A stretch of 64,000 nt of DNA from Amphibalanus amphitrite (Eukaryota; Arthropoda; Thecostraca; Balanomorpha; Balanidae): NCBI RefSeq assembly GCF_019059575.1, contig NW_024882917.1, positions 62,001 through 126,000 of the forward strand, read 5' to 3'. This document shows, piece after piece, positions 9,198 to 20,628 of the stretch. The notes below the pieces were generated by a model. That model saw nothing but the letters and a program-made list of their open reading frames with translations. It searched no databases and was not told where the DNA came from. Each line of letters starts with the position of its first letter. The stretch's first letter is position 1. Made by a program: the position numbers and the translations under genes.

Positions 9198-12051
9198 AAG
9201 AAAATCCAAACTGCGAAGAAAGAAGGAAAAAGAACTGGTCAATGAAGTGGATAAGGCTTATTTACTATACACGCAAGATAGATGCGTAGAAAACGCTTCC
9301 CATCTTCAGAAAAGTAAGGAAGAACTAGAGCATCATCGACAAATATACATAAATGGCCTGATCATTAGGTCCAGGACAAAATGGCATGAGGAAGGTGAAA
9401 AGTCTTCAAAATACTTTCTAGGATTAGAAAAGAGAAATGCAATTAAAAAAACTGTGACAACACTCAAAGTAAATGATAAAACAATAACAAGTACAGAGTC
9501 AATGTTGCAAATATTCACAAATGATATGCAAAATAAATACAACAATACACACACCTTGACACCAGAGGTTGACGATTATATTAACACAAATGTCACGACC
9601 ACCTTAACAAATAACGAGCAAAACATTTTGGAACAACCTATATCATTCCAAGAATTAACGGACGCAGTAAAGAACATGAAAAAAGGTAAATCTCCTGGGT
9701 CAAATGGATTTACCGCATGCTTTTTCAGACACTTCTGGAATAGAGTAGGACCCTTTCTCTTTAGAGCGTTCACTTTCTGCGCCGCTCAAGGGAAAATGCT
9801 GCAGTCACATAAGGAAGGCATAATTACATTAATCCCGAAACCTGGAAAAGCAACAAATAATGTAAAAGCCTGGCGTCCTATAACTCTGCTAAACGTCGAC
9901 TTCAAAATTATATCTTCTGCCGTTTCCTCCAGACTACAGCGTGTAATCGAAAAATTAATAGATCCAGCTCAAACTGCATATATCAAAGGGAGATACATCG
10001 GAGAGAATACAAGACTTGTTTATGACGTGATTGATAGCGTGGTCAATAACAAAGATTCCGGTTTAATAATGTCAGCAGATTTCGAGGCAGCCTTCGATTC
10101 CCTATCATGGGAATATTTGTCAAAGGTTTTAGGGCAATACAATTTCGGACCTTACTTGCAGAAGATCATTAAAACGTTGTATCTTAACCCGGAAAACTTT
10201 TCTAGAGTAATATTAAATGGTCATCTTGGAGATAAGATACATCTAAAATGCGGGATACGACAAGGTGACCCGGTTTCCGGATACCTCTTTAATCTTGCTG
10301 TTAACCCGCTTGCAAATCAAATAAAATCTTCCAACAAATTTACAGGTATCAAACTTACAAACAGCATCGAAGTTCGTATATCTCAATATGCCGACGATAC
10401 TTTACTTTTCCTAAAAAACTCCGTTGATTGCTTGCAGGGTGCATTGCGGGAATTGAAAGATTTCTCGAATATATCCGGCCTAAAGCTAAATGTAGAAAAA
10501 ACGTCATGTCTTTCCATTGGCGAACCTAAACGGCAGAATATGGAGGATCACGGCGTCAACTGGGTAGACCGTATGAAGGTGCTAGGTGTAACATTCATAA
10601 ACAATAACAAAAACATTACTCAAATAAATCTAGAACCAAAAGTAGCAAACATTGAGAGGGAAATAGCTCAATGGAAAAGGAGATATCTAACCCCAATAGG
10701 AAAAATAACTGTTATTAAATCACTATTGATATCTAAGATAGTGCATCTATTAATAGCTTTACCAAATCCCACCCAACAAGAACTAAAAAAGATTGAACGT
10801 CTATTTTTCTCGTTTCTTTGGGGTGGCCAACGGGATCCCATCAAAAGAGCTAAAACAATACAAGACTACGAAAGTGGAGGACTACGGATGCTAGATATCA
10901 ATGCCTTTGCAAACAGTATGAAACTGACGTGGCTAAAAAGATTAAACACTTCAAATGCTCCGTGGACACAAATGTTAGAATGTAGCTTACCAAACGCCAG
11001 AGATATTCCACTATACGGTGCTAAAAAACTAACAAAAGTAGCGAATAGAATACAAAATCCATTCTGGAAGGACGTACTTCAGACATTTATCACTTATAAC
11101 TCTCTTTCCAAGCCAGACACGCCTTCATTACTAACCGAAAGTCTTTGGTACTCAGACTACGCAAAATTTAAAGGCTCCATCATCAAGGACTGGGATCGTA
11201 AAGGAATTCGATTTATCGTAGACCTTTTTGACGAGGAGAATAGAAAGTGGTACACAAAGGATATGCTAGAGAACAGATACAACATAAAAATGACATTTCT
11301 TTGCTACTCAAGTTTAATAAGAAGCTTACCAAACATACCAAGCTACGAACTACCTGTCAGTATCGAACGTCCCGTAATACCCTCCAAAATGAATCTGATA
11401 TTAAATCATCCGAATTTCCCTCGCTTAGCATATCACACGTACGTAAAAAGCAGAAAACGCGAAATAACCCATAATCGTGCCAGGGATAAGTGGATGCGTG
11501 ATGTAGGATACTTTGCTCAACAGAGTTTCATTAAGCTTTCAAAAGTAACACAATCGACTCGATTAAAAATGTTCCATTACAAGCTCATCAACCGTATTAT
11601 CACAACAAATAGATACTTAAAGATAATATCCATTAAAGATGACGATTCTTGCACATTCTGCAAGCAGGAATGTGAAACAATATTACATATGTACTGGGCA
11701 TGTCCAATAGTACAATCATATATAACATCTATAAAAATAGCATTTGGGAGATCATTAGCGATCAATCTAGAAAGCCCGAAATCGTGGTTTTTCTTTGAAC
11801 ATTTAGACGACATAGAAATAGTTATAGTAGCATTAGCGAACATAGTTATTTATGAAGCTAGATACAATGAAATAGTTCCTAACATAGTATCTCTCAAAAA
11901 TAAACTTAAAAGGGAAGCCGAAGCCGAGTTATGCATGGCTAGGCAGACTAAGCAGTCGAATCTCTTACACACATTCGAAAAGAAATGGGACAAAGTCAAA
12001 CAAGTGTGCGACATTCAGCCGGAAACTACATTAAACCAGAGAACGACTTAG
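9082..12051 (+). CDS. LINE reverse transcriptase (ORF2 C-terminal part), Tx1/L1 clade
   Basis: A 989-codon open frame. Only codons from about residue 39 (base ~9198) belong to ORF2; the first ~38 residues are antisense ORF1, so the apparent start Met is an artefact of the inversion. RT landmarks: KGKSPGSNGF (201-210), IPKPGKATNN (251-260), the first catalytic Asp in SADFEAAFD (D333), GIRQGDPVSG (391-400) and YADDT (436-440) with the catalytic Asp pair. A C-terminal Cys-His cluster (C857, C860, H869, C874) matches the zinc knuckle of L1/Tx1 ORF2. The apurinic-type endonuclease domain is absent. The RT would copy element RNA at a nicked target, but this copy cannot nick. The frame is AT-rich, with no interruption. 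Confidence 0.92.
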   Translation: MARPDRMRQGILEFISAFSVLFWSSFNSFLVEARVVASKRKSKLRRKKEKELVNEVDKAYLLYTQDRCVENASHLQKSKEELEHHRQIYINGLIIRSRTKWHEEGEKSSKYFLGLEKRNAIKKTVTTLKVNDKTITSTESMLQIFTNDMQNKYNNTHTLTPEVDDYINTNVTTTLTNNEQNILEQPISFQELTDAVKNMKKGKSPGSNGFTACFFRHFWNRVGPFLFRAFTFCAAQGKMLQSHKEGIITLIPKPGKATNNVKAWRPITLLNVDFKIISSAVSSRLQRVIEKLIDPAQTAYIKGRYIGENTRLVYDVIDSVVNNKDSGLIMSADFEAAFDSLSWEYLSKVLGQYNFGPYLQKIIKTLYLNPENFSRVILNGHLGDKIHLKCGIRQGDPVSGYLFNLAVNPLANQIKSSNKFTGIKLTNSIEVRISQYADDTLLFLKNSVDCLQGALRELKDFSNISGLKLNVEKTSCLSIGEPKRQNMEDHGVNWVDRMKVLGVTFINNNKNITQINLEPKVANIEREIAQWKRRYLTPIGKITVIKSLLISKIVHLLIALPNPTQQELKKIERLFFSFLWGGQRDPIKRAKTIQDYESGGLRMLDINAFANSMKLTWLKRLNTSNAPWTQMLECSLPNARDIPLYGAKKLTKVANRIQNPFWKDVLQTFITYNSLSKPDTPSLLTESLWYSDYAKFKGSIIKDWDRKGIRFIVDLFDEENRKWYTKDMLENRYNIKMTFLCYSSLIRSLPNIPSYELPVSIERPVIPSKMNLILNHPNFPRLAYHTYVKSRKREITHNRARDKWMRDVGYFAQQSFIKLSKVTQSTRLKMFHYKLINRIITTNRYLKIISIKDDDSCTFCKQECETILHMYWACPIVQSYITSIKIAFGRSLAINLESPKSWFFFEHLDDIEIVIVALANIVIYEARYNEIVPNIVSLKNKLKREAEAELCMARQTKQSNLLHTFEKKWDKVKQVCDIQPETTLNQRTT

Positions 12052-12847
12052 AGAACTTACTTACAGTCATTCAAAAACTTAAAATCATCAATCCAAAACT
12101 CATTCATGTATCAATCCACACATCGTCACAACATTCACAAAAGCAGCGCATTGCTGTACATGGTATGCTTCTGAGTTTAGTGCGTGTGATCCTTAGCTTC
12201 CTATCCTATCATCCCCAGAATCCAGTCCTCTATCTTTCAGCGTTCCCCAAGATGATGCTGGCGGCGGGCTGGCTGCGGGGGCGTGCGCCGGCTGGCCCAC
12301 GCGCCGGTCTGGAGACGGCCATTAACTAGTCCGATATTGAGGGGTGAGCGCGGCGCCCGCCCGGCTGTCGCTGCCGCTGCCGCTGGCGCTGGCGGGTGAT
12401 CGGCCGCTGCAGCTGCCGCCGCTGCCGCCGGGGACCCGCCTGTTCGGTCCTTCCGCTTTACCTCTACTTTCAAACGCTCTTTTTTGTCATTATGTTCCAT
12501 TCACTGCTATTTCGTTTTCATTGTGAGCTGCTCTTGTTTTTGCGTTCCGCGTATTTCGTGTTGTTGCGGTCACGTGTAAAACAAATAAGAAAAAGATATG
12601 ACTGGAATCATGGCGCAAAAAAAAAGTTTCTGGTCAGCATCAGCGAGTGTTCGCGTCACTGACCTTCCCGAACCGGGCACGGGTCTTCGAGGAAGGCACC
12701 GATTGTGGGACAGTATGAGAGGTCTACTATACCTTCTACCTGTATTGGCAATGAGAGCCATTGGTTATCTGTCCGTGACATGTGAATTGTGATCATCACA
12801 CTGATGAACTGTTGAATAAACACGGTCAATTTGAAAAAAAAAAAAAA
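12052..12847 (+). mobile_element. 3'UTR and poly(A) tail of the LINE
   Basis: A strikingly GC-rich block (about 12250-12440) with GCCGCTGCCGCTGG-type repeats follows the RT stop, then AT-richer sequence, AATAAA at 12815-12820 and 14 A residues ending at the target duplication. Overlapping short open frames here, such as the Ala-rich one on the minus strand, are compositional. Confidence 0.85.
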
Positions 12848-12858
12848 GATCGAACGCT

Positions 12859-13776
12859 ACCATAGGTACTGCAATAGCTGGCGAATCGACTCCACTGGGT
12901 CTAACGCAGCCCCCCTCGGTCCCGACCAGCGCGGCGGTGATAATGTTCAAGATGGTTTGTGTTCAACCACAACAACGACGTTTTTATGGTCAATGTCATT
13001 TATTAGTGTTGTGTATGTGTCGAGATGCAGTTTTTGAACATACTGACTGCACGAGTTTGTGTTTATATGCCATTACACCTAATCACATGTAAACAGTAGA
13101 CACATTTTAACAGGTCCGCAATTCGGTTTATTTGACAAAGACATCGGTTTCAGAGGGGCGTAAAGTAGGAACGGTTATGCATTATACAAGCTGTTCAACA
13201 GACATTGTATTCATGAACAAGTCTGGTATTTAGTTGAGCATTGCAATACACATCTGGAAACAAGAACAACTGAGCACAACAAAAAACAAGCGTAACCCTG
13301 GACAGTTTGTGTGCTGAGCGTTGGAGTTAGGTCACTTGTTGGGAATCAGGAGTCTGAAGCATTAGGAGAAAGCTTAGGCAAAAAAAAAATTGTAGGCCAG
13401 GTCAAATGTTTTGAATTATGTTTAGGCTAGAGCGTTTGATGCATAGACGGGTTATGGTATATTAGAAGTAGATGTAAGCAAAGAGATGGCTCCATGAGTT
13501 CTTAAAAATAGCAGTGTCATTGGTAAGTGCTGCGTAGACATGGACTAAACAAGACAAAAAGGCACCACAAAAGGATGAATTCGCAAAGACTACAGGCATG
13601 GCAAGCGTCGGTTTCCTTCGAATAGGCAGCGCAACACACGTTACAAATCAACTAATTTAGTAGTGTCAGTATTCACAAGAAACTTGAGTTACATTTGCAA
13701 TTATGTTCCCGCATGAAAAAGCTGTATACATTTTAGCGAAGTAGAGAGAATGCAATCGTGGCAGCGAGAGATACAT
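12859..13776. other. no gene seen
   Basis: AT-rich unique-looking sequence. TTTATT at about 13001 and 13126 would read AATAAA on the minus strand and could be distal polyadenylation signals for the gene at 15763-16732, but the distance (over 2.6 kb) makes this speculative. Confidence 0.35.
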
Positions 13777-14960
13777 TTAACCCGCGCCCAGATGGGGTCT
13801 GCCGAGCAACGCGGTCTGATGGGGGGGGGGGCCATTTTGGCCCCCCCCCCTCAGATCTCGAGAACCACGCAACATAGCGACAAGCGGTAAACGGTGTTGG
13901 ATAGTCCCAGCGGGGAACTACCTTGTGACCCAATTTCATTGACCTCGGTCAAACCGATGACGTCACAGGTCAGGTCAAAGGTCGAATTTTCACCGTTTAC
14001 AGGCATTTCAAGAAATGCGTTGTAAAATCGAGTAAAATGCATTTCATTGAAAATCATCGATGGAGAAATGTTCTTCAAACACATATTTTGCTATTTGAGG
14101 TCACTGATACCAGGTCAGGTCACAGAGGTCAGGTCACTGAGGGGGTCACAATATGAAAGTGTCGTGTGATACATGTTTTATGGTCCATTTTACATGACAA
14201 ATGCGATTATGTGGGTCAGACAGACTTTAGGGCCAGCTTAGGTCACGTTTTGGTCAAGGTCAGGTCAAGGTCAGGTCAAGGTCAGGTCAAATTAGGTCAA
14301 ATTTCAAAGTTGATATTTTTGCATAAAATGGGTATCGATTCGATGCAGCTCGTCACGGGGAGTTCAATGGTGGTCTCCGTTTTGCGCTACGAGGTCTAGA
14401 ATTGCTAAAAATTGAGTTCAAAAATTTGACGTCATCAATTTTTAACAGTTTTTTCGCTATAACTTGGCCAAAAAAAGAGGTATCGATCTAAAATTTGGTA
14501 TGTATATCGAAGAGCGCAGGGACTATCACATATATTCCGGTTTTTTCGAAATTCGAAAATTTTTTGGAAATTTTTTGAGTTTTTCTAAAAAAATCAATTT
14601 TTTTGATTTTGGGGGGTCAAAATCCCAAAATTTCGAAAATCCGAGATAGCAGTTTTGTAGCGCCGTCTTTTCTCTACACAACCACATAAAGAACTTTAAA
14701 ATTGCTTGTTAACTGTAGAATTGGTGAGCGTTTCAAGATGTCATGTTTTTTGCACATTTTTGCTCGAACATGACCTCAGTTTGACCTCAATAACTCCTGA
14801 CCTGAGGTGACCTGTGACTTGAAATTTTGTGTGAAGGTGTCAAATTGATGCCCGGTAAGGTACCCAAAATTTGGCGGCGCTGCGCGCCGCCGTTTTCTCG
14901 CTATTTAAGAAAAACCACAGGGGGGGCCAAAATGGCCCCCCCCATCAGGGCGCGGGTTAA
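13777..14960. mobile_element. TTAA-flanked CCC...GGG DNA transposon (subfamily G)
   Basis: TTAA at 13777-13780 and 14957-14960, with termini CCCGCGCC and GGCGCGGG. The G-run/C-run hairpin has a GGCCATTTTGGCC stem at both ends (about 13818-13850 and 14920-14945). The left end carries a short insertion relative to the right. Near the right end is the GGCGGCGC...GCGCCGCC palindrome. The core holds three exact TCAAGGTCA motifs at 11-bp spacing (starting 14254, 14265 and 14276). Confidence 0.9.
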
Positions 14961-15762
14961 TAAATATGAAGCACAAGCTAAAGGGCAAAAGTGTTAGTAA
15001 GCACTGACATTGTTACAATGCGGGAATACGTTTGCTTTCTTAAATATAAGAATCCAAGACTTTTGATCAAACTTTGAATTTCACGTTTAAAAAACAAGTT
15101 GTCGGTTTCAGGTACTTCAAACAAAATGAGTGGAGGAACTTTCTGATAAGCATAATCTAGATAGGAAACAGTTGAAAAGAAATGTTTTAAAACCTGTTAA
15201 TGTGTGTAAAGCAGTTTGGTCAATTATCTCGTAAAAAAGAAATCTATAATAGTAGGAGTCATTTTTGATTAATATCAATTGCAATGTAGCATTATATCTG
15301 TAAATTGAGCTATTCAACGCATCAAATGATGACAAAATGTAGCAGGTTGCAACTATGTATATCTTGTGCCTTGCACAGAATAGGACATATTTTAGAAACA
15401 CACATTTATAAAATGTGGACAGCCAGGTTTTTGTGTGAATCATTTTCAGTTGCAGATAGCGAGAACAGCTAAATGAGGTAGTGGCAAATGATTGTTGGTA
15501 TGAAGCTAGCAGGAAATACGCACACACAGGGGCGGGACGAATATACAGCTATAACGATTGTCGCAATGTTCCTCTGAGTACCTTAATCACAACACAACAT
15601 CAACAAAGACTGGGCAGCCGCATAACAAAAACCAACAGTAACAACAGTCTAAACCCAGCAGTAAGTCAACAGTAACGGCGCAAAATATCAACTTCCGCAT
15701 ACCTTCAACCACTTATCAATTGTTGATTTCCGGTCACTTACAACTTCTATTTCACAACGCGA
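14961..15762. other. no gene seen; likely 3' flank of the gene at 15763-16732
   Basis: AT-rich sequence downstream (minus-strand sense) of the stop codon at 15763-15765. It probably includes the 3'UTR, but I find no close, convincing poly(A) signal. Confidence 0.4.
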
Positions 15763-16732
15763 TCACTCTTGGGACCACGAATCCTCAAAGTCCTTCTGGA
15801 GCTGGCTCATCCAGACTGAGTGGTCCACCTCCCACTCGTCCGTGTCCAGGCCACGGCCCGAGTTATTGTAGACTGATGCGTAGAAGGAGACGCCAATCAC
15901 AGCCGCGCCGACCAGGAGGGCGGCGCCCACCAAAGGAAGAGCGCTGCTTGCTGTTGGAGAGAAGGCCAGAGTGTCAGAAGTGTGGTCAGGTCACGCAGAT
16001 CGCCACACGTAGAGTTGTATCAGATACTGAGATAGCTACTGCTGAGTAGTTTGAATTAATTATTCAATAATGATCTTGGTTGATCGTATACAGTTAATTA
16101 GGGTTGATAACTGCAACGCTGAAAGACTATGGCGTTATTGCCTTTATCAAATGAAAAAATGCATTTACTTGTCTTCGCCAACACAAGAAATGTTCTGGAG
16201 ATTGAAAAGTTGCAGTACTTGAATGAGGGCTACTGTTGTACAGAAACACACCAGTCAGCACCCATACATACCTCCGCTCAAGTCCTGGCGCCGGATCGGA
16301 TTAAACAGTCGCTGGATGAGTCTGAAGCGAAAATAGACAAGCCACGCGTCATTTGCTTGAAACACACCACAGTTGGCTAGCTCTTTGAATAAGTTTCCGA
16401 CTGTATAGCAATAAACCGGATTTAAAATTTCCTTCGTTCAAACTGCAAACTTACTTATAAAGCAATGCTTTCTCCTTATTTCTAAAAACGTTTGTCCTTC
16501 TCTGAGTAGTCCAAACTAAGTGATAAATGATTGTAAACTCTTGCTCTGTTACACTGTCCCGGTGTTTTTCTCACCCGATGACTCCTTTGCTGCTCCGCCT
16601 GGCAGGTCGGTGGTCGTAATAGTTTGAGCTGGCCTGGTTGGCATGGTCAGTGTAGGTCTGGAAGTTCTGATAGGAGGTGTCGGCACACGCCGCAGCGGCC
16701 AGGGACAGCACGAGAACGGCAGTCAGCTTCAT
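15763..16732 (-). CDS. small signal-peptide-bearing single-pass membrane protein, paralog 1 (unrecognised family)
   Basis: Three coding exons: 16575-16732, 16272-16321 and 15763-15950, with GTGAG and GTATG donors and AG acceptors. The intron phases (2, then 1) equal those of the gene at 28015-29152. The product is 131 aa. It starts with an N-terminal signal peptide (MKLTAVLVLSLAAAACA, residues 1-17), then a Tyr/Asn-rich short ectodomain with RR at about 45-46, a basic exon-2 segment (LIQRLFNPIRRQ) and a hydrophobic segment at about 73-95. The acidic, Trp-rich C-terminal tail contains SGRGLDTDEWEVDHSVWM. Predicted topology is type I, tail in the cytoplasm. An acceptor directly upstream (16738-16739) implies a separate 5'UTR exon; a GTAAC donor at 18101-18105 is one candidate. 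I do not recognise the family, and the function is unknown. Confidence 0.82.
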
Positions 16733-16737
16733 CGTGT

Positions 16738-18106
16738 CTGTAAAAAAAAGAGAATGACCTTATAGGTAAACACGATAGGTTATTATTCAGAGACTTACCG
16801 CATCTATACAATACGTAAATATTGAAACAGCGATATTTCAATTCAGTTATATCAGAATCTGAGGTATATCAAATCGGATAGTTGGCTAGTGAGTTCAGGT
16901 CCTATATCAGTAGATGTGACAGGTTTCCCGGAGATCATTGTTTTCAGGTGATCATCCTCGCCTCGCTAGCTCATACGATTGGGCATTATTGGCAAAAGAG
17001 CGTTACCGAAAAATCAAATTGAGCTTCAAGCCACGCAAGTCCAAAATAAAAAAGGTGAACATGGGATCGTGTAAAGGATATGCCGAAACCAGTAATTCTA
17101 AACTTGAGATAGGATTGCATGTAGTGATGTCGAAGTCGCTAAGAGGCCCATCTGCCTTCAAGTGACTGATGAAATTCCAAAACACACAATATGTGGAGAT
17201 TCTAGAGCCTTATGCTTCCTCAAAGCTCCGTCATTTTGAAACTGCTTCCTGGCAATAAAAGCACTTCTAAATTGGGACCCTGTTCATGTTCATGCTCAGT
17301 GCTCACTTGTGCTGCCAAGTGCTAGCATCCATGCCCTGCCCTGAGACTATCGCTGGTTCAAAACAAAATTTTGCGCGAATCAAAAATCAGTTATACTAAA
17401 TCTTAGCTCTTCGAATAAGTTATGTGCAATCGCGAAAAAAAAACGTCAGGAACACCACCCTTTTGGCGGGAGGGGGGGATAAAGCCAGAATTGCAGCAGA
17501 GTCAACTGCGTTGATATGGTCCTCCCAGACCCTATGTCTGCCTTACGGCTATCCCTGAGCATCTATTCTAAAATCGTTTCGCTGATTTATTTACGATAGC
17601 ACTTGCCGGTATAAAGTGTATGGCAAATTTACCCAATGTATTGACAAAATTTTCCTGAAACTGTAAGCTATAGTGGAGAATTTGCAGCGAAAATAATCGT
17701 CGCTGACTCACCGGGCAACTATTGATTACATGTACAGTTCTCACGAAAACAGTTCACGAAAATTGAATGCATAAACAACAATGCTTTATAGCTAAATTCA
17801 AAAACTTATAAGTGATTACAAATTTTATTCACAGGTAGAACTGTGCAACATTTTGTACATATGATAAATAATTGTGGTTGTTATTTGCTATTGGCTTGGC
17901 TTTACCCATGGCTTTACTCTCATTGCCATGAGAGTAAGAGTACAACTTTTCAGTTTGCCCTGTCATCGCATCTACTCACGCTTGGAGCTGATCGTGGCAC
18001 TTCTCGTTCCAAACACTCCGGTCAAGTCATCGTGCGCTACCACCACCAACACTGCACAAAGCTCAACTCTGTCACAAAATAAAACACCGCCACACCACCA
18101 GTTACC
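16738..18106 (-). other. probable 5'UTR intron and upstream flank of paralog 1
   Basis: The coding exon of the gene at 15763-16732 starts right after a T-rich tract and acceptor AG, so transcription must begin further right. GAAACAG followed by GTAACTGG on the minus strand at about 18106 is a plausible donor. No coding exon is seen between. The promoter was not found and this boundary is an inference. Confidence 0.25.
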
Positions 18107-19679
18107 TGTTTCAAGAGATATCCTGTGTGATGATGAAGCTCCTGAAACCGTCCTTGACTCGTCCTCAAACCACTCTCGCCCTCACCCCACTGTTCACCCC
18201 CCGAGTTCGAGCCGAGACTGAAGGGATCTCACCAGCACCGCCTATAGTTATATGCACTGCAGCGGTTTCTTTCGCGGACATCCAGCAATTGGCTCGAGTA
18301 ATTGCCTCGGCACTGGCCTCCGGTAAAAGTGAAGGCGAGTGTGGCATGGACAAATCTCACGCTGGGGCTTTAGTGGGTCGTCAGCGGGTACACAGACAGA
18401 CAGACATACACACTGACATGAGTACAGACACACCGACTGCATCGCTCTCGGCGAGGGCTGACTAGAAACCGGGCCCATTCGTCATTATTGACACTGAGCG
18501 GAGGCCTTGCAATGCCCTCGTACGAGCGTTAGGTACTTTCTGGGAGTGGCAGTAGCCTAAGTCAGTTGATGAGGGGGAGTGCCACCGCAGAAACGCCTTA
18601 AACACACCGCTCAGAGACAGAGTGAGTAAGAGTTGTAATTGTGGTAGCATGAACGCTTGTAATCGTGTGTGAACACATTAGCAAAAAAGCTATGTTTTAA
18701 CTGACGTCTATAGTTGACAAATGACAAGCTTCAGAAACAAATCACCATACTCAGGACTGCAGTCCGTTAGCGTACTTAACACCAATTTAGAACGTGTCTC
18801 AAGCGATGTTTGCGTAACATATGCCAATTGAAAGATTTCTTTGTAGATGTCAGCTCTCAGGTGACAAGTATAATGAACATTGAATTATTCAAAAGCGGCT
18901 TTCGATATAGAAACATTTACCACCAATTTATCAACATTCAATCACCATCGATCTTCAAATTTATCCAAGTTCATTCTTCATGGCAATATTGCAAACCAGG
19001 TACGTTTTTCACATTAATTAATTCAGTTTTCATCCATTTCCAAACGCCTGAAAAAAAAAATCATCAAAATATGTCTCGCTACACTATAGACGCTTTTCAA
19101 CGACAGCGAAAATATGTCCGTCGCCATATTGCAGTGTCTTTTCCTGCGGCAGGTACTTCATAAATGAAAGCAAGGAAGCTTCTCACGGGTATGTGGGAGG
19201 ACTGCTACTTTCATTGGCGCTGGCACAGCGGCATTGCGTCTCCAGGCACTGTGGCAATAGTTATGGTGGGAGCGTATTTACTGCCTAAATGCAGCAGCGA
19301 GATAGTTGTGCTGATTGGGGGCTATGCATTACTGGGCAGCGTTGGTTTCTAATCATTTATTCATCAAGCATTGACGCATGAAACTAATTCTTATAAAAAG
19401 TGCGAGGTAAAAATTGCTTAGTCGATTTCCGTTTTGCGATATTTTCACATAGACCCGCTAGTTTATGCTTTTTGAACCCGAAGCATGTCTAAACTGAACA
19501 TTTCTTCACATAATCCTTTAGAATGGGCTTCTTTGAGGGGAACTGGAGCGGTTGCATTTCGGTACAGTGGGAAATGGAAGAGGTCTTATTGGGGATTGGA
19601 TCATACATTGATTGTTGGTAAAGGCCATGGTTGCAGCGAACGTCTGGCATAGGTGCTTGGTAGGCTCATGAGTTTAAAA
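18107..19679. other. no gene supported; GC-richer patch 18.1-18.7 kb
   Basis: An open frame at 18127-18465 (plus) and several on the minus strand overlap without domain, repeat or splice support. The GC-richer patch could hold the promoter of paralog 1, but I see no TATA box. The remainder to 19679 is AT-rich and empty. Confidence 0.3.
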
Positions 19680-20628
19680 TTAACCCGCGCATGACTGGGG
19701 ACTGGGGAGCCCCTTCCGGTTTTTTTTGCAATACCTTCTAAGCCGCTGAATGTATCAACACGAAATAAGCAGTATCCTCGGCTGCACGAATTTGGTACCT
19801 TGTGTCTAAAGGAAAATTTCGTAGCTGGAAATGACGTCAGAGTGCATGTCGGCCGATTTTGATGCAAAACTGAACTACGGAAATCGCTCGAAAGTCGAAA
19901 GAGCTTACATAGACCCGATTTCTTTACATGAGACGACTCAGATACAAAGGGCAGATCTAAGTGTTATCTCGGATTTTAGCCCGCGCCATGCTGGGGGTGC
20001 TTTTACGCCCTGTTCGTGCATCAGTTCCGCACATGTGAAAATTTCAGACCCGGGTCGTTCAAGATCAGGTCACCAGGTCACGTCAAGTGACCTCAGGAAA
20101 AGTGCAAAGGCTCGCTATAGCTACACCGACTGAACAATCACTTTGAAACTTTCAGCGATTGATATGAGTAACAGTATGTATAAATGGTAATCTCGAATTT
20201 TTGTATATCTGAGAGCTAAGGTCAAGCCAATTTTGCGACCTCTCCATTATAAGTCAATGGGAGAAAATTGAAATGCGCCTCTTTTGGACGAATGTCGTTC
20301 AAAACGCTCTCAGACACCGGTTCGTAGGTAAACATGTCATACTGAATCGGAAAAAAAATGCACTTTTGACCCATCTGTGTGCCCCTGAGGTCATCTCAGG
20401 TCATGAACGGTCACCAGCAGCTTTTTAGCTATAACTTTTTATAGAGACGAGTAAGAGCTGTGAAAACACGTCAAATGTTTTCAACTCGGCGATACGGATC
20501 GACTGATATGCAACATGACCTTGACCTGAGATTAAATTTTGAAAATGACCTTTCAATGTCAAAAAATAGTTCAATCGACGCGTCTCGACAAGAGGAACGC
20601 GATGCTGCCAAAAGTAATGTTGTGTCTT

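Larger units (their letters stand above)
8625..12858 (+). mobile_element. Tx1/L1-type LINE insertion with inverted 5' part (twin-priming structure)
   Basis: The 13-mer AAGATCGAACGCT flanks the unit at 8625-8637 and 12846-12858; its leading As merge with the tail. Inside, 8638 to about 9197 carries ORF1-like sequence on the minus strand. From about 9198 to 12833 the pre-RT linker, RT domain, C-terminal zinc knuckle and 3'UTR run on the plus strand. AATAAA is at 12815-12820 and the A-tail at 12834-12847. One target duplication around both orientations means a single insertion with 5' inversion. The endonuclease region between ORF1 and the RT is missing. Conserved target duplication and a long open RT frame argue for a young copy. 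Confidence 0.9.

Noticed and set aside
8619-9242. Separate minus-strand host gene antisense to the RT
   Set aside because: The peptide is LINE ORF1-like and one target duplication encloses both orientations. It is the inverted 5' part of the same insertion.
12237-12530. Ala- and Leu/Pro-rich open frames in the LINE 3'UTR
   Set aside because: Open frames on both strands in a GCC/GCT-rich block downstream of the RT stop and upstream of the poly(A) signal. Compositional.
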